The notes: generated by a model from the letters alone, not told the origin. DNA of 64,000 nucleotides from Apium graveolens (GCF_009905375.1 NC_133657.1:3676239-3740238), one strand, 5' to 3'; positions 21,722 to 34,139 are shown, counted from the stretch's first letter. Translations and numbers: made by a program.

Positions 21722-23041
21722 CTAATCATAATCATTGAAATCTTCAAGTCCAGTAATCTTCTTATTATCAAAAGAGACATTGATGGATTCCATGACAACC
21801 CTTGTTCTCAAATTGTAGACTCTGAAGGCTTTTGTGGAAAGTGGATATCCAACAAAAATTCCTTCATCAACTTTTAGATTAAATTTGGATAGTTGTTCAG
21901 GATGAGTCTTATAAACAAAACACTTGCATCCAAACACATGAAAATACTTCAGATTTGGCTTCTTTTTCTTCACCATCTCATATGGTGTCTTTCCATGCTT
22001 GTTGATAAGTGTTACATTCTGAGTAAAACAAGCAGTCTGCACAGCTTCAGCCCAAAAACAGGTTGGTAACTTTGCTTCATCAAGCATAGTTCGTGCAGCT
22101 TCAATAAGAGTTCTATTCTTTCTTTTAACAACTACATTTTGCCGTGGAGTTCTAGGAGCAGAGAATTCCTGCTTGATTCCATGGTCTTTGCATAACTCTT
22201 CCATAATCAAATTCTTGAACTCAGTGCCATTATCACTTCTTATGATTTTCACAGAGTCTTTAACCAATTTATCCAGTTGCTTGACATGATCAATCAAGAT
22301 AGATGCAGGTTCACTTTTTATGTGCAAGAAATACACCCATGTGTATCTGGTGAACTCATCCACTATGACCATAGCATATTTATTCTTTGCAATAGACATG
22401 ACATTCACTGGACCAAATAGATCAACATGTAGTAGGTGATAAGGCTCAAGAATTGAAGATTCAGTCTTGCTCTTGAATGAAGATTTTCTTTGTTTTGCCT
22501 TTTGACATGAATCACAAAGGCCATCAGGAGCAAATACTGATTTTGGCAGTCCTCTCACAAGATCTTTCTTGACTAGTTCATTTATATTGTTGAAATTTAA
22601 ATGAGAGAGTCTCTTGTGCCAATTCCAGCTTTCTTCAATTGATGCTCTACTTAACAGACGGATTGCAGAACCATCAGTACTTGTTGAAAGCTTGGCTTCA
22701 TAAATGTTACCATGCCTGTATCTTTTCAGAACAACTTTTCCTGTAGATTTGCTTACAACTTCACAGTGTTCTTCAAAGAAATCCACATGATAACCTCTGT
22801 AACAGATTTGACTAACACTCAGCAAATTGTGTTTAAGTCCTGAGACTAGAGCTACTTTTTCAATGATGACATTCCCAAGATTGATATTGCCATATCCCAG
22901 AGTTATTCTCATGTTACCATATCTATAAGAAACACCTGGGCCAGCTTTCTCCACAAAATCTGATAGTAGGGCTTTATTTCCAGTCATATGTCCTGAACAT
23001 CCACTGTCCAGAACTAGGATGTTTTTCATGTTGCCCTGCAA
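21722..23041 (-). pseudogene. Element C protease and integrase
   Basis: A 439-codon open frame, the best preserved integrase in the window. It has ILVLDSGCSGHMTG for protease, the HHCC region (WHKRLSHLNF ... GLCDSCQKAKQ), and the core motifs HVDLFGPV, RSDNGTEF and a changed final motif: the usual QQNGVVERKN reads RQNVVVKRKN, so the catalytic Glu is replaced by Lys. It ends at a TAG (21722-21724) also present in B. Even without the downstream damage this integrase should therefore be inactive. Confidence 0.88.
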
Positions 23042-24123
23042 TCACAAAGACCACTAATGATTAGTTTTAAGGACCCAGACTTGCTTGGATCCTTTGGCCT
23101 TATTAAGTTTGTTAACATTTGCAACGGATTTAGCATCATAATTTATGTTAACAGTTTTCTTAACTAATTTGCAATATCCGACTTTGCATCAGAACTTACA
23201 CTAGAAGGAATAATGATAACTTTCTTTAAAGAAGGTTTTATTTGATAATAATCATAGTACAAACTATAATATTCCTTACAAGTATAAATGGAATGCCATA
23301 AACTACCACAATGAAAATAAGGATTTTGTGGCCTATATCTAACATACTGACTCTTAACTCCTGATTTTGAAGGTATGGAGTTTATGTTCTTATTCTTCCT
23401 GCAAAAAGAAGCCAGATGGTTAGAATTTCCACAGTTATAACATTTCTTTCTAGGAGCATTAGGAACAGGCTTATAATCATTGCTTTTATTCACACCTACC
23501 TTTCCCTTCCTATTTTTCCTAGGTGGCTTTACCTTGTTTACATTCTTAACATCTTTCAGCTTATGCTTAAGCTGCTTCTTTGTCATTAAGCCTATGTTAA
23601 CTTCAGTTGGCTTATCCTGTTTTGGTTTTTCAGAAGTTAATTTCTCTTTTACTTCTGATTTATCAATATCAGTCTTTACATCTACAAATTTAACATGATT
23701 TACCTTTGACTTTTGTTTAACAACTATAGGCTCAATTTCTATAGTTCCTTTATCATTCTTATCATCTCCATAACCTAAGCCCTCTTTCCAGTTTCCACTA
23801 CTTAACAGATTCTGAGTTGTTCTGCCAGAGTTAGTCCAAGTCTTGATAATCTCTCTTTCCTTTTCTAACTCAGTTTTTAGAGGTTCATTCATTTTAAGCA
23901 CTTCATATCTAACATAGAAATCATCATCTCTATCTTTATGAGTTTGATGGAACATAACTAACTCTTTTTCTAAATAATCATTCCTCTTTTTATAAGCAAG
24001 ATTTTCAGAAGTTAATCTTTCACATGTTAAAGTTTGATCTCTATAACTAATGAACATGGTTTTAAGATATCTTCTCAACTCAGTTATATCATCAGTATAA
24101 AAAGCATAAGTTGTTTGAGGTAC
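23036..24123 (-). other. Retained intron candidate at the gag/pol boundary of element C (1,088 bp)
   Basis: Donor TTAAAG|GTACCTC at 24123, acceptor TTTGTGATTGCAG|GGCAAC at 23036, the same positions as in B and matching the missing segment of F. Both exon junctions lie on codon boundaries. Confidence 0.75.
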
Positions 24124-25380
24124 CTTTAACTCAGCAGCTTCAGAACTTTTATCAGCATTTGCCATCAAGGCATAGTTTACCTCACTTTCAGAATCTGAAG
24201 TGTTTATCCAGCTTTTCTTGTTTGTGACAAGAGCCTTGCCTTTGTCACTTTTTCCTTTCTTGCAATCAGGAGATATGTGGCCTTTTTCACCACAGTTGTA
24301 GCATTTGACATTTGAGTAATCTCCTCTGTCAGACTTTCCTCCTTTGCCTTCAGATTTTCTGAAACCTTTCTTATCAGAACTTGCACCTTTCCTGGAAAAT
24401 TTCTTTCCCCTTATGAATTTCCTGTATGCAATCTTTGTGATTCCTTTCACCATAAGAACACACAGCTTCATCATCTCTTCATCAGGGTTCATCTCAGAGA
24501 GACTTTCAGTTTCTGAATCCTCATCACTATCAGAACTTGATGACTCAGTATCAGACTTTGTGATGAGAGCCTTTCCTTTGCCTTTCTTTGAGACAACCAC
24601 TTTAGGGAATTCTTCCTCAGCCTTAAGAGCAACTGTCCTTGACTTTCTCCCATGCCTCTTGCTTCTTTGATCCATCTCAAGTTTATGAGTCTTGAGCATA
24701 CCATAAATTTCATCAAGAGTAGTTTCATCAAGAACATAGTTGTCTCTTATAGTTGTGGCCTTCAAATCCCAACTTTCAGGAAGAGCTAAAAGGAATTTGA
24801 GATTAGTATCTTCAAGATCATATTCCTTATCCACCAGTGACAGGTCATTCAAGAGTTTGACAAATCTATCATATAAACCAGTCAATGACTCATCAGGTTT
24901 TGAGTCAAAGTGCTCATACTCTTGAGTGAGTATAGTCCTCCTGTTCTTCTTAATTGAATCAGTTTTCTGGCATCTTGTCTCCAAGGCATCTCATATCTCC
25001 TTTGCAGTCTTGCAGTTAATTACCATGTTTGACATGACATTATCAATGGCACTGTGCAGCAAATGTCTTACCTTTGCATCCTTTGTAATATATGAGATAT
25101 CTTCAGTTGTATATTCATTTTTCTCCTTTGGTACAGTCTGTGCTGGCTGATCTGCAACTACAACAGAGAGTTTGTTTGGCTTATGTGGTCCTTCATTGAT
25201 TCTGTCAAGGTATTCTGGATCTGTAGCTTCCAGAAATATAGACATCCTCACCTTCCATATGGGATACTCAGAAGGCTTCAGTATGGGAACCCTTATAGTC
25301 TCATATCGATTATGGATTTGAGTCTTTGGAGTTTCTTCAGTTTTGGTGGGCTTGGTTGGAGTTTGTACTTCTTCAGACAT
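23042..25380 (-). pseudogene. Element C gag
   Basis: ATG 25380 (MSEEVQTPTKP) opens Gag. The capsid-like part has YPIWKVRMSIFLEATDP and VINCKTAKEI. A TGA at 24991-24993 replaces the Trp codon of the EIWDAL motif (TGG in F). The frame then runs open from 24984 to 23164 with the first knuckle CYNCGEKGHISPDC, the second CYNCGNSNHLASFC, and a third in which the first Cys is Tyr (YFHCGSLWHSIYTC). A small deletion near 23164 shifts the frame before the usual KGSKQVWVLKTN end and TAG. Confidence 0.88.
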
Positions 25381-25420
25381 GATTGTTTTTGGATCTTTAC
25401 TGTATGTATGTTAACAGATT

Positions 25421-25434
25421 GCTTAGATACCACT
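25421..25434 (-). other. Primer-binding site of element C (mutated)
   Basis: Minus strand AGTGGTATCTAAGC next to the LTR; two bases differ from the AGTGGTATCAGAGC of B. Confidence 0.8.
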
Positions 25435-26051
25435 TGTTAGGTCACACACACTGTAGAAGGGGGTTGAATACAGTATTTACTACAATCAAATCGAATATAA
25501 GAACTTAAGTAACAGAAAACAGATTTTATTCAACACAATAAACTCTGTTATAAAGAACTGTCCTCTCTCAGTGATGAACAAATTATCACGAGAGCTGCTA
25601 GGGTTATAATGAATAATAAACTCGATTATGATAACACCTATAGTGTAAACCCCATGCCTATGTTTATATACTACACAGTTACAAGATAATCTTCTAATTG
25701 ATATCGAATAGAATTCTGCTTCCTAATATATATCAATCAGTTATCTTTTCTTCCAAGTATTCTATTCCTTATAGAATTCTTCTCCATGCATATTTCTTCT
25801 TATATTTGTCTTGATCTTCTTTCCTTTCAATCAACCGCCTTCCTTATCTGAACGTCTCCTTAAGTCCTGATATTATCTCCTGATAAATATCTCCTGATAA
25901 CTTAAGTTCTGACAACTTAAGTTCTGATATCTTAAGTCCTGACTTCAGTATAAGTATTTATTTACAGTTAAGTACTGATTTGTCCTGTTAAGTAAGATCT
26001 GAAAACTAAACACAAATCATATTAGACATGACATCACAAATATATCTAACA
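25435..26051 (-). repeat. 5' LTR of element C
   Basis: 617 bp, TGTTAGG...ATCTAACA in plus orientation, clearly related to the LTRs of B, D and F. Its partner is outside the window. The flank at 26052 is inside locus X. Confidence 0.9.
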
Positions 26052-28102
26052 AAATACCAGCTTCCTTTTGGCTCTTTCCTTTATTCTTTTTATATATTTC
26101 TGCTTTGGTTCCTCCATTTCAGTTTCAGTTATGATGGCAGGCTTCTCACTTTCCGACTTGGTAGTAAGTTTTTCAGCTTGTTTCTTAGCTTCTAAGGCAA
26201 CCTGCCTTTTCTGATACTTAAGCCTCAATTTTTCTTCTTTCTTGGCTTCTCCAAATTGGGGATGTCCAACAATCACACAAATTAGTTTGCCATACATGTA
26301 GATCTTTGCTATTCTTTTCTTCAAGACTGAGTCTCTTGGATCCTTGTGATTTGCAATGGAGTGACCAAGCAGCTTCTTTTCATCAGGTTGAGGAGTTGCA
26401 TAGACTAGGTCAATTGGATTTTTTCTTCAATGTTTTAATGAGTGATTCTTGGTATTCAAAATCACAGTGGTCTTTTGATGTCTTCTAGATGATGTTTGAC
26501 CCCTTTTTATATTCCCCAATCTCATTTCACTTATTGGAATTTGTCTCAAATGAGTGAAGTGTTTCACATATTTCTCTTGATTTGCAATTGGACAAAATAC
26601 ATTTTCAATCTTCTCATCAATTTTCTGCCTTTGTTCTTTCAGCTTGAGTTCACCTCCTCCTATGGTGATTAGATCAATACTATCTAACACTTGTGGTTTT
26701 GAGAAGATAATGGTTGGAACAATTACCTTACTGACTTGTAAATGCACAACATTAATTCTCCCCCCTTTTGTTATCATCAAGTAAAGCAGGGTTGGAATTT
26801 TGAGCAACCACCAGTTGTTGTAGTAGTTGAGTTTGAGTTTGTTGATTTCAAAGAATTTGAGCAACTGAGTTCTCCACTTTTGATAGTCATTAACCTAAAT
26901 CCTCAACTTTCCAATTCAAGTCATGATCTTTCCTGAGGTTTTGGTTTAAGCTAATCATTATAGAATCAGGAAGTTTGGCATCCAATCTCTTAGAGATATC
27001 CACCTTGACTTGCTCAATATCATGCTTCAGTTCATCTACAGTTTCATTATGTTGGAGAGCTTGAATTTTGTGGAACTGTAGAGACTCTAGATGGGCTTGT
27101 AGAAGACTTTTGGTGATGGCATTGTTGGTGTCTTGAATGGCAGCTTGAGTTTGATGAATAAGTTTGAACAAGGTGGATTTGAAGTGATGATAGTTGCAGT
27201 CCTTTGTAAATATCCAAGCTGGAGTTTCTGCTTCTCCCCCTATGTTCCTGCCTACCTCTTCAGCATCCTCTCCAAGAGAGTCATCACCAATAGAACCACC
27301 AGAGGCACCAGAAGGATAGTCAAAATTATCACTAGCTGTAAAAGGAAGTGAATTGATTGCATCATTTGCCCTTAGCATAGAAGCTGTAGCGTGCACCAAG
27401 TTTAGAGTCATCTCATCATCCTCATTGCCCAGTCTATCTAGAATTTGATATGCTGGAACAGGATGAGTAAATGTCTCAGCATCAAAAGAGACAGAATCTA
27501 AAACAACTTGATATTCTTGCTGAAATAGTTGCTTCTTTTCTGTATCATTGACATCCTTTAACTCACTAGCAGCGGGATCTTCCCATTCTTCTGTACCTGC
27601 TTTTTTCTCAGTATCTCTCTTTTGTTGCAGCAAGGGCTCCCCTTGGCTCCCCACCCTCACCTTCACCATCTAAGATGGGAGTCCTCTCACTCACTTTTGC
27701 CATGCTGGAAAAAATAGCATGCATTTGTTCACTCTTTTCCTCTCCTTTTTCCTGAGAGCAACTCAGCCTCTCACTCAAGTCATTCCCTTCCCTCAATCCT
27801 AAGAGTGATTGAACAACCACTCATTCATATATACTAGTAACATGTTTAGAAATTTCAAGTTGTGTAGAGACTTTCAACGGATGAGATATATCCGTCGAAA
27901 TAGCAGTTATGAATGTCGACGGATAATTGCTGTGAAGCTTATCCGTCGAGAGACAATCACTTATCGACGGATGAGGAATATTCGTCGAGAGAGTAGAAAT
28001 GATAGAGTTAGGAGTTGAAACTAGTGTAGAATCTGTGGTGATTGATTTGAGATTGTGCACAGATTTCTCAATAGCTTCAGAAAGAAATAGGAAGTGGGCC
28101 AA
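26052..28102 (-). pseudogene. Locus X accessory-type ORF remnant, left copy
   Basis: On the minus strand three to four overlapping open pieces read as one decayed protein: 28102-27821, 27820-27608, 27669-26890, then 26864-26427 and 26324-26052. Features are an AHFLFLSEAI start, a Ser/Thr-rich part with repeats of STDISHP / STNIPHP, an acidic region with VSFDAETFTHPVPAYQIL, a long helical segment (HFKSTLFKLIHQTQAAIQDTNNAI, then DELKHDIEQVKVDISKRLD) and a Lys-rich tail (EKLRLKYQKRQVALEAKKQAEK). No Gag or Pol motifs are present. The layout resembles the accessory ORF of the SIRE-type elements but the sequence is different; I take it as the accessory ORF of another family. Element C interrupts it at 26051. 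Function unknown. Confidence 0.55.
27878..27985. repeat. Inverted TCCGTCGA motif cluster in locus X, left copy
   Basis: Copies of CGACGGATAA and its complement TTATCCGTCG alternate, forming several stem-like pairs, for example AACGGATGAGATATATCCGTC. They lie in the Ser/Thr-rich part of the ORF and encode the repeated peptide. The same cluster is at 63399-63506. Confidence 0.7.
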
Positions 28103-28379
28103 CGAATCATCAATAAGATGATGCTCACTTGCTTTAGATTTGGGTTCATCAATAAAATGTACTAAACTATTTTCTAAAGAAACAATTTTCTATTTCCATT
28201 TCTAGCTTAGCAAATTTGTGCAGAATCTTGCAGGTCTGTGGCCATCCTTTGTCTAGTTAATCTTGGCCCTTGATCTTGTATTCTCCTCAGCTACTTTGTA
28301 GACTTTTCAATCTAGTTGATAGATTGTTTGTTGACTGATAATCTTGAATCTTCATTTGTTTGCATTCTATATTTGAGAG

Positions 28380-28860
28380 GCATATCGAGATCTCCAGTTT
28401 ATTCTATAGAGAAGTGACAACTCGATAAGTATAATGACTTATCGAAATCGATAAGTATAATGACTTATCAAGATCTCTGAGTTCTCTATAGGTTTATTTG
28501 ACTTGTCGAGGTCTCTTGATATTTGTATGCTAACTGACTTGTCGATATGTCTGAGATCTCTACATGTAGAATTGACTTGTCGATATCTCAGAGATCTCTA
28601 TTGATAATTTGACCTGTCGATATGTCCAATCTTCACATCTTCATTTTGACTTGTCGATATCTCTGAGTTATCTACATGCAGAAATGACTTGTAGATATCT
28701 CCAACCTTCATATCTTCATTTGACTTGTCGATATCTCTGAGACTTCTCTATTAGACATTTTGGACTTCTCTATAAGTCATTCCGGAGTTCTCGAATGACT
28801 TCTCTATATTGCTTGATCTGTGACTTGTCAATATATTGACTTATAATATTTTTCATAGAA
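28380..28860. repeat. Irregular minisatellite of GACTTGTCGATATCTC words, left copy
   Basis: About ten copies of a GACTTGTCGATATCT-type word recur at roughly 30-45 base spacing, separated by related CTCTGAG and CTCTATA words. The stretch precedes the X ORF on its coding strand. Its mirror copy is 62540-62975. Confidence 0.7.
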
Positions 28861-29395
28861 CAAATTTATTCAACTTCAAGCTTCTGTATCATTTCTCTGA
28901 GGCATGATCTAACTTGATCTTCTTCTAGAGTTTATTCATTAGGCTTGAACTGTTTACAGAAAAATACTCGGGTCTAATCCTTTAACCATTTTTCCAAACT
29001 CAAGTAATACAATACAAAATACAAAATTGATTATCAAACAACTAAATCTTAGGGTTGTCAAATTGGCTTAGTCTTGTTATTGTATAGGCATGTCTTGCAC
29101 AACACTTTTTAGAATAAATTGAATATACTGGATATAATAATTAAATGAAAATGCACATAGTTAATGGTTATTTAGCAACAACAATCAGATTAAAAATAGA
29201 TAAGAATGGTGAGTCACGAACGCGGTCGCATCAATAATAGAGAGAGGTTTGGGTGTCGGGAGATGAGCGGTGAAAAGGGCATAAGGATGAAATAATTAAA
29301 CTACCGATTTATTTTGTTTTAAATAGAACGAAATATAATATGTAGTAAGGTTAATTCGGTAAATTTAACATTTATTAAAGAACATGTGTTGGGCT
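28861..29395. other. Non-coding part of locus X
   Basis: AT-rich, without ORF or recognisable element; conserved in the right copy at about 61990-62530. Confidence 0.5.
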
Positions 29396-29429
29396 TGCTA
29401 AGCAGGCCTAACTACACACTAGTATGACA

Positions 29430-29600
29430 GTGTCCGCTTTGGGGCGAGCCCTCACATGTTTATTTTTGGATCACTCCAAAAAGGCTTCATACTAATGGAA
29501 TTATTTATATTGTCCGCTTTGGGCCGAGCCCTCAAGGGTTTATTTTTGGGTAACTCCCAAAAGACCTCATACTAATGAAGTTATCTGGCTGCTTATATTC
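29430..29600. repeat. Twofold repeat with TCCGCTTTGGGNCGAGCCCTCA
   Basis: Two diverged units of about 88 bases, beginning near 29430 and 29513, each with TCCGCTTTGGG, GAGCCCTCA, TTTATTTTTGG and CATACTAATG. A near copy lies at 61795-61955. I recognise the style from other plant intergenic repeats but cannot name the family. Confidence 0.6.
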
Positions 29601-29648
29601 TAGCAAACTACCCCTCTCACAAATGACGTGGGACAACTCGTAATATAT

Positions 29649-29653
29649 ACCAC
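29649..29653. repeat. Target site of element D (one copy)
   Basis: ACCAC in plus orientation, that is GTGGT on the element strand, the same five bases as the duplication around element F. Confidence 0.8.
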
Positions 29654-30264
29654 TGTTAGGTCACACACACTGTAGAAGGGGGTTGAATACAGTATTTACT
29701 ACAATCAAATCGAATTAAAGAACACAAGTAACAGAACACAGATTTTATTCAACACAATAAACTCTGTTACAATATGGAACCGTCCTCTCTCAGTGATTAA
29801 TAAATTATCACGAGAGCTGCTAGGGTTACAATGAATAATAATTTCGATTAAGATAACACATATAGTGTAAACCCTATACTTGTATTTATATACTACACAG
29901 TTACAAGATAAACTTCTAATTGATATCAAATACAATTCTGCTTCCTAATATATATCAATCAGTTATCTTTTCTTCCAAGTATTCTATTCTTCATAGAATT
30001 CTTCTTCATGCATATCTCTTCTTGTATTTATCTTGATCTTCTTTCCTTTCAATCAGCTGCCTTCCTTATCTGAAACTGAAAGTCTCCTTAAGTCCTGATA
30101 TTATCTCCTGATAAATATCTCCTGATAACTTAAGTTCTGATATCTTAAGTTCTGATTTCAGTATAAGTACTGATTTCCAGTTAAGTACTGATTTGTCCTG
30201 TTAAGTAAAATCTGAAAACTAAACACAAATCATATTAGACATGACATCACAAATATATCTAACA
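29654..30264 (-). repeat. 3' LTR of element D
   Basis: 611 bp, the same length as the 3' LTR of F (61120-61730); roughly 2-3% different by eye. An ORF-like stretch at 29705-29935 is shared by LTRs of the family only because they are copies. Confidence 0.93.
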
Positions 30265-30278
30265 ATCTCCCCCCAACT
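30265..30278 (-). other. Polypurine tract of element D
   Basis: Minus strand GTTGGGGGGAGAT next to the LTR. Confidence 0.88.
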
Positions 30279-30469
30279 TGTAAATTAGCATAATATACAA
30301 GTTTAATAGATAATTGATGATGTCAAAAATATTAAGTACAAATGCATGAGAATTTGACTATATAACTACAACTTACAGTCCTTATAGCTTTACCATCCTC
30401 AAGGCTTGATATCAGCTTCAGTCTGTATATACTTCAGAATTTAAGCAGTTGTAGATCTTCGACTTGGCT

Positions 30470-33400
30470 TCAATTTCTGATCTCTATGATGTCAGGAGTT
30501 GTTTTGAGATAATTCTTTAAAAGACATCTCTCAGCATATTCAAGTTCATTAACCATCCTCCTTTTAGCATTTTTCAATTCAGTTGTATCTTCACCAGTTT
30601 GAAAAATTTCTGCCCTGAGATCATTTATTTTAGCTTTCCTTATATCCTGATCAAGTCTGATCAGATATGCTTTGTTAGACTCTAGATTGAATTCCACAGC
30701 CTTATAACCCAGAAAAGTAGTTATGATCTTAGCAGTGTTAGGCTTCTATTCAACAATAGCACCTTTGTGATCTCTGTACTTGGGAAAGTATGGGCTGTCA
30801 GACTTTATAGAGTAAAGCTTCTTCTGTCTTTGAATTTGTGACTTTAAATAACATGCAACACCATCTGTTAATCTATTTTCACTTGAAGTAAAAATAGAAC
30901 ATGTTCCAGTTCTTCAAAATACTTCAGCGGAATAGCATTCTTCCTGATCTGGAATACCCTACCATCTGTCATAAAATATAACATGATGTGTTCTTTCAAA
31001 ACAGAATGGTAAACCATTTGTACAGATTCAAGTTGATTCAATCTTTCAGGAATTGCTCCTACTCCTGGTTCACTTAAGGAAGTCGGATCATTGGTAGTGT
31101 TGTGTATTCTTCTTTCATCAGAACTACCCAATCCAGATTTATCTCTTGCTTCCTTTCCTGTAACAACTCTTGCTTCAAAACCACTTGTTGTAGTCTTCAA
31201 AGGTTGAGTCTGTTGAGCTTTGGTGAATCCTGGTAGAAGTATCTTTGAAGGTTTAACATGAGCAATGTCAGAGGTTTCCTTTTCCTTAACTTCTGATATC
31301 AAGTCAACTTGAGCTATGTCAGAGGTTGCTTGCTTCACTGTCATATCAGAACTTACTACATCTTGACTCTGAACAACATGAGCCATGTCAGAGGTTGCTT
31401 GAGAAATCTTCTTTTTCATCAGAGTAAGACTAGCATCTTCTTCATCAGTTATTTCTTCATCCATGACTGACATATAAACCCTTACAGGTTCATCAACTTT
31501 TTCTTTGCCCTTGGATCTACTTCCACTTGTGATTTAGCTTTGGTTGCCTCATAATTTGTTCTTTCTTTTATCACAATACCCTTAAGCTTTGGAAGTTTCT
31601 TTTCAACAACAGAAGCTTTAGATTTTCTCTTGACACTTTCTGCTTTGAGTCTAGCTTCTTCTTCCTTTAGACTCTCAAAGTCCATTCCTGGATTTTCTTT
31701 AAGAAATAATTTCTTTGAAATTTCTTCATCAAGTTCCAAATGTTCACCAGAACTTATCCTTTTACCAGTATCAGAACTTATTCTTCTCCCAGTATCAGAA
31801 CTTATTCCTTGACTTGTAATTCTAGCTTTACTTGATGAAAATACTTTGCCTTGACCATGACCTCTACCCTTATCAGAGTTTCCCTGGTCATCATTTCTAT
31901 CATCCTTTCCCTTCAGTGTCCGAATAGATTTGCATTTGGACTTAATCACTTTCTCCCCCTTTTTGGCATCAGCGGGTAAAAAAAGAGAGACAAGCAATTC
32001 CACTGAGGATTGGATCTCATTGAGTTGAGTTTGATGAGAACCTTGATTCTTTAGAATTTCATTAATCTGAGTTTGTTGCTTCTCCTGAGTTTTCTCAATG
32101 TAGGCAATTCTGTCAAAGGCAGGCTTGAAAAATATGTTCTTTTCAAGTTTCACATTCATATCTTGCTGTATCAAGGAATCTTGAATTTTATTCACCTTGG
32201 CATAAGTTGTTGAGTGTTGACCTTGAAGGTGTCTAGTACTCAATGCAGTACCTCTCAGCTGTGCCTTAAAATTATCATTTATCCGCATTTCATCAGCTTT
32301 TGCCAGATGCTCATCAATAATCTTTTCAGAAGGAACAAAACTAACTGTGTTCCATTCCTTAGTCCACTCCTTTCCTCTAGGAGTTTCACTCCAAGGTACT
32401 GGTGCTTCCCCTCTAACAAACTTCTTGACTAAATCAGCTTTATTAACTATTTGTTGAGGTGCATGTCCTGATGGACCAGCTGCATCAGCATCTAGATTAG
32501 TAGCAGCTTCACCAGTAGTTTCAGCATTATCAGCATCAGAACTTATAGATCCAGCAGTATCAGCATCCTCTGATAGAATAACAGTATTCTGATCTGCAGC
32601 TAAGTTCTGATCAACAGACAAATCTTGATGCCCACCTAAAGTCTGATTTTCATCATCCAGATTCTTAATTGGTGTAATTGGAACATCTTCATTGAAATCA
32701 GCATCTTGAATTGGTGTTGTTGGTAGAGTGAATTGAGTTGCTGGAGCTTCTAAGTACAGAACCTCAGGCACAATCAAGTTATGAATATGAAGTTCAGCAC
32801 TTATACCTGGGTCTTCAATATGTACTTGTTCAATTATATGTGACACAAGAGGTGTAGGCACTCTGTCTTGAGGAGTTTCTGGTTGTGCAGAAGGAAGTGA
32901 TTCAATAACAATTGGTTCTGTTGGGATCAAAGATTCCTGACCCCCTTCCTTAGCTGCTTCCTCATCTTCTGAATCTGACTCAACTGTGTCCCTGTGAGCT
33001 CTTTGCTTTTTCATTTTCTTCAAAGGTGGAGACACTGTAGGAGTTTTATCATCAGGATTTAGCTTTCTAAGCCTTTTGAGAGGCCTAGAACTCCCAGTTA
33101 CAGTATCTTTCTGAGAAGAGACCTTCTCAGCTTCTACAATAACAGGTTCTGATATGGGAACCTGTTCCTCAGTATCTGACTCATCTCTCAGAATATTTAT
33201 CCTCATCTTCTGCTGAGACTGAGGTACATTCTTTGTCCTCTTTGGTCTTGAAGATGAAGGCTTCACTGGATGTGCTGATGGTTGTGGTTCTGAAGTTTGA
33301 GGTGGTTGTGTGGAGGTGGTAGGTGCTGATGGTTGAGGTTCTGATGGTTGGACATCAGGATATAGTTCAGTGTATTTAACTGGATCATAGGTTATTAAGG

Positions 33401-34103
33401 CTTGTTTGACAGATAAAGGAACTTGGAGGGGTCTTAACACAGCCTTCTTATTATCAGTAGATAATAAGTCATTAAAAGCTCTTTTAGCTAGTCTGAATGA
33501 TGGAATTAATTCATTAGCTGATTGGGGCTTATCATCACAACAAAAACTATAAATAAGCTGACAGAATCTAGCAAAGTAAACAGTTTTTCTGTCTTCTGTC
33601 ATTCTATCCCCAATGAAACCTAAGACAACACTTGCATAATCAAAATCAGTTCGGTTAATGAGAGCATACCCGATTTGTTGGCTGAATATGGGGATTGCAT
33701 CGAAATTAGAACATTTGTTTGCAAAAGCCTTGGTTATGCGGTCAAAGAAGAAACTCCATTCCCTCCTTATATAAGATCTCTTCAATTGACCCAGCTTTGC
33801 CAATTTCCTCTCATACCCCAGACTGGCCATCATGTTTTGAAGAACTGGCTCCTCAACAGTAGAATAAACACAGTTCTCAGGCAGCTGCAGTGCTTGTCGA
33901 ACCATGGCCAATGTCACGACATGCTCATCCTCCCCTGATGAAAAAATAATACTTGGGGACCCTTGAGCACCACCATCATCATATACTCCGCTTCTCCAGA
34001 ACTCCAGCACTTGAGTACGTCTTTTGGTGCCATCTCTATAAGAAATTAAGTGAGTAAGAGAATTTTTGCAAAGTGTTTGTGAAAAGTCCTGAGTGAAAAA
34101 CAA
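30470..34103 (-). pseudogene. Accessory ORF of element D
   Basis: Homologue of the long accessory ORF of B. The main piece, 34103-31482 (873 codons), holds the folded block (LGYERKLAKLGQLKR, RREWSFFFDRI, NFDAIPIFSQQIGY, YFARFCQLIY), a Ser/Pro linker, an acidic part, VPWSETPRGKEW and the helical NEIQSSVELLVSLFLPAD segment. A frameshift near 31480 leads into 31473-30868 (LYFMTDGRVFQIRK, YFEELEHVLFLLQV) and a further break into 30697-30470. Compared with B the first ~75 residues are missing: after MAPKD about 160 bases are deleted, so the present MFFTQDF start is read from former leader. F has the same deletion. Confidence 0.8.
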
Positions 34104-34116
34104 CTTCAGAAAATGA

Positions 34117-34139
34117 GAGAGAGAGAGAGAGAGAGAGAA
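34117..34139. repeat. GA microsatellite in the accessory-ORF leader of D
   Basis: (GA)n on the plus strand, so (CT)n in the element transcript, just ahead of the accessory ORF. Confidence 0.85.

Larger units (their letters stand above)
20828..26051 (-). mobile_element. SIRE-type element C, 5' part, cut by element A
   Basis: Minus-strand order from 26051: 5' LTR, PBS, gag, protease, integrase, start of RT. At 20828 the RT sequence stops at the A LTR. The rest of C should lie before the window, beyond the left end of A. It is the same family as B, with the same zinc knuckles, splice signals and protein order. Confidence 0.9.

Noticed and set aside
28380..28860. Centromeric or telomeric satellite
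   Set aside because: Unit spacing is irregular and the array is short; no telomere heptamer repeats present.
29705..29935. 76-codon ORF also present at 50872-51102 and 61449-61679
   Set aside because: It lies across the TATA box and transcription start of the LTRs; its conservation is explained by LTR identity.
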